DNA from: Paracoccaceae bacterium
GTDB lineage: Bacteria > Pseudomonadota > Alphaproteobacteria > Rhodobacterales > Rhodobacteraceae
Reading direction: 5' to 3'
Assembly (NCBI GenBank): GCA_003565055.1
Contig: PXDM01000222.1
Span: forward strand, 1 to 6,633
Length of the DNA stretch: 6,633 nt
How positions within the stretch are numbered: the first letter of the stretch is position 1; every line of letters starts with the position of its first letter. This document shows positions 5,504 to 6,633 of the stretch, in pieces. Made by a program: the position numbers and the translations under genes. The notes beneath the pieces were generated by a model. The model saw nothing but the letters and a program-made list of their open reading frames with translations, ran no database searches and had not been told where the DNA came from.

Positions 5504-6001
5504 GTGCGGTCTGCAGGTTTCATGATTGGCCTTGTTGTCATGCTGGCGCATCTGCATGTGGGGCCGGTCATGGCGCAGGGCACCGGGCTGTCCTTTAGCG
5601 GGCTTGATGCGGTGCGCGGTCTGCCGGTCGAAATGCGCGCCGATCAGCTTCGGGTCGATACTGGCACGGGCGAGACGGTGTTCTCCGGCAATGCTGTTCT
5701 GGGTCAGGGCGATATGCGCATCGCGGCCCCGGAAATCCGCATCATCTATGCGCCTGATGACGGCAACCGCATCCAGCGGCTCGAAGCCTCGGGCGGGGTG
5801 ACGCTGGTCACGGCCAGCGAAGCGGCCGAAGCACAAAGCGCGGTCTATGAGGTCATCGCCGGAACAGTCGCGATGCGCGGCGCGGTCATCCTCACGCAAG
5901 GCCAGAACATCCTGTCGGGTGATCGGCTCGACGTGAATGTGCGCACGGGCCAGGGGCGCATGGATGGCAATGTGCGCAGCATCATCCAGACGGCGCCCTG
6001 A
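5504..6001 (+). CDS. lptA: LPS transport periplasmic protein LptA (OstA family)
   Basis: LptA forms the periplasmic bridge that carries lipopolysaccharide from LptC to LptD in the outer membrane. The 165-residue precursor begins with a signal peptide: a short basic start, a hydrophobic core FMIGLVVMLAHL, and a likely cleavage site VMA-Q between residues 24 and 25. The mature part is an OstA/LptA beta-jellyroll with repeated strand motifs VEMRADQLRVDTGTGETVFSG, GDMRIAAPEIRIIY, IQRLEASGGVTLVT, EVIAGTVAMRGAVILTQG and ILSGDRLDVNVRTGQGRMDG. The last of these is characteristic of the family C-terminus. The start is a GTG at 5504 with AAGGAG 7 bases upstream. It follows lptC by 12 bases and precedes lptB by 6, so the three are almost certainly one transcription unit. 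Confidence 0.95.
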   Translation: MRSAGFMIGLVVMLAHLHVGPVMAQGTGLSFSGLDAVRGLPVEMRADQLRVDTGTGETVFSGNAVLGQGDMRIAAPEIRIIYAPDDGNRIQRLEASGGVTLVTASEAAEAQSAVYEVIAGTVAMRGAVILTQGQNILSGDRLDVNVRTGQGRMDGNVRSIIQTAP

Positions 6002-6007
6002 TCGCAA

Positions 6008-6633
6008 ATGCCCGATACGCTCCCGCCCCCCGAACCAGCGCTCGAAATCAGCGGGCTTCAGAAACGCTATGGCAAGCGCGTGATCCTGCGTGATGTCTCG
6101 CTCGCGCTGCGGCCCGGCGAAGTGGTGGCACTTCTGGGGCCGAATGGCTGCGGCAAGACCACCTGTTTCTACTGCATCGCCGGAATCGTGCGCCACGAAG
6201 GCGGCATCGTGCAGATCGACGGGATCGAAGCCACTGGCCTGCCGCTCTTTCGCCGCGCGCGCCTGGGCCTGGGCTATCTGCCGCAGGAAATGTCGATCTT
6301 TCGTGGCCTGACAGTCGCGCAGAATATCCTCGCAGTGCTGGAACTGGTCGAGCGCGACCGTGAGCAGCGCCAGCTCCGGCTGCGCACGCTCTTGCAGGAA
6401 TTCTCGATCGAGCATCTGCGCGATTCGTCCGCCCTTGCTCTGTCAGGGGGGGAACGCCGCCGCGTCGAGATCGCGCGCGCGCTCGCCGCCAATCCGCGCT
6501 ATGTACTGCTCGACGAGCCTTTCGCCGGGGTGGACCCCATTGCCGTGGGCGAGATACGCGCGCTTGTCGCCGATCTGCGGACCCGGGGCATCGGCGTGTT
6601 GATCACCGACCACAACGTGCGCGAAACGCTTGA
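6008..6633 (+). CDS. lptB: LPS export ABC transporter ATP-binding protein LptB (3' end outside window)
   Basis: LptB is the cytoplasmic ATPase that powers extraction of lipopolysaccharide by LptFG. The frame runs from ATG 6008 through 208 codons to the right edge without a stop; about 35-45 residues are expected to be missing. All nucleotide-binding motifs are visible: Walker A GPNGCGKTT (44-52), the Q-loop GYLPQEMSIFRGL (Gln93), signature LSGGERRR (145-152), Walker B YVLLDEPFAGVDP (165-177) and the H-loop ITDHNVRETL (His202). The segments EFSIEHLRDS, ERRRVEIARALAANP and GVLITDHNVRETL are nearly those of E. coli LptB, which excludes a generic ABC ATPase. Cys48 inside Walker A stands where Ala is more usual, with Cys53 and Cys56 close by. 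The gene begins 6 bases after lptA and has no clear ribosome binding site, so it probably depends on coupling with lptA. Confidence 0.97.
   Translation, partial: MPDTLPPPEPALEISGLQKRYGKRVILRDVSLALRPGEVVALLGPNGCGKTTCFYCIAGIVRHEGGIVQIDGIEATGLPLFRRARLGLGYLPQEMSIFRGLTVAQNILAVLELVERDREQRQLRLRTLLQEFSIEHLRDSSALALSGGERRRVEIARALAANPRYVLLDEPFAGVDPIAVGEIRALVADLRTRGIGVLITDHNVRETL

Noticed and set aside
5192..6415. A 407-codon open frame on the minus strand across lptC, lptA and lptB
   Set aside because: It lies antisense to three genes with clear family motifs, its product is rich in His, Arg, Asp and Ala without domain character, and it has no ribosome binding site. This is the usual antisense openness of GC-rich coding DNA.

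Overview
The window reads as chromosomal DNA of an alphaproteobacterium, most likely of the Rhodobacterales. The base composition is GC-rich, almost all reading frames are densely open, and the right half holds the gene order RNase D - lptC - lptA - lptB, which I know from that order. Nothing looks mobile: I see no transposase, integrase, tRNA, rRNA or CRISPR array. Coding density is very high and no gene-free stretch exceeds about 150 bases.

Left part (1-2664). The window opens inside a plus-strand gene whose last ~170 codons are present; its end carries a DxxH block like that of SGNH hydrolases. It converges on a minus-strand glutathione transferase of the YfcG/YghU (Nu) type. Next, also on the minus strand, is an XdhC/CoxI-family molybdenum-cofactor chaperone, without any molybdoenzyme structural gene beside it. 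Upstream of that is a 60-codon ORF of unknown function with a near-ideal Shine-Dalgarno sequence. It has a hairpin laid over its stop codon and an FNR-type dyad at the right distance from a possible -10 box. This small unit is the least explained part of the window.

Middle part (2665-4086). A cytosolic-type glycerophosphodiester phosphodiesterase (plus) converges on and overlaps by 15 bases a hemolysin III / PAQR-like seven-helix membrane protein (minus). The latter has Asn at the position of the first conserved metal-ligand His.

Right part (4087-6633). After a ~150-base divergent intergenic region comes a tightly packed plus-strand cluster. It has a short RNase D (exonuclease domain only) and a TTG-started lptC overlapping it by 4 bases. 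A GTG-started lptA with a strong AAGGAG site follows, and then lptB begins 6 bases after lptA and runs off the right edge. LptC, LptA and LptB are three parts of the lipopolysaccharide export bridge: inner-membrane adaptor, periplasmic carrier and cytoplasmic ATPase. By family synteny rpoN, a ribosome hibernation factor and ptsN would be expected further right, but they are outside the window.

The window is mostly ordinary core genome. The items worth a second look are the FNR-dyad / small ORF / hairpin arrangement before the xdhC-like gene, and the altered metal-site motif in the hemolysin III-like protein.
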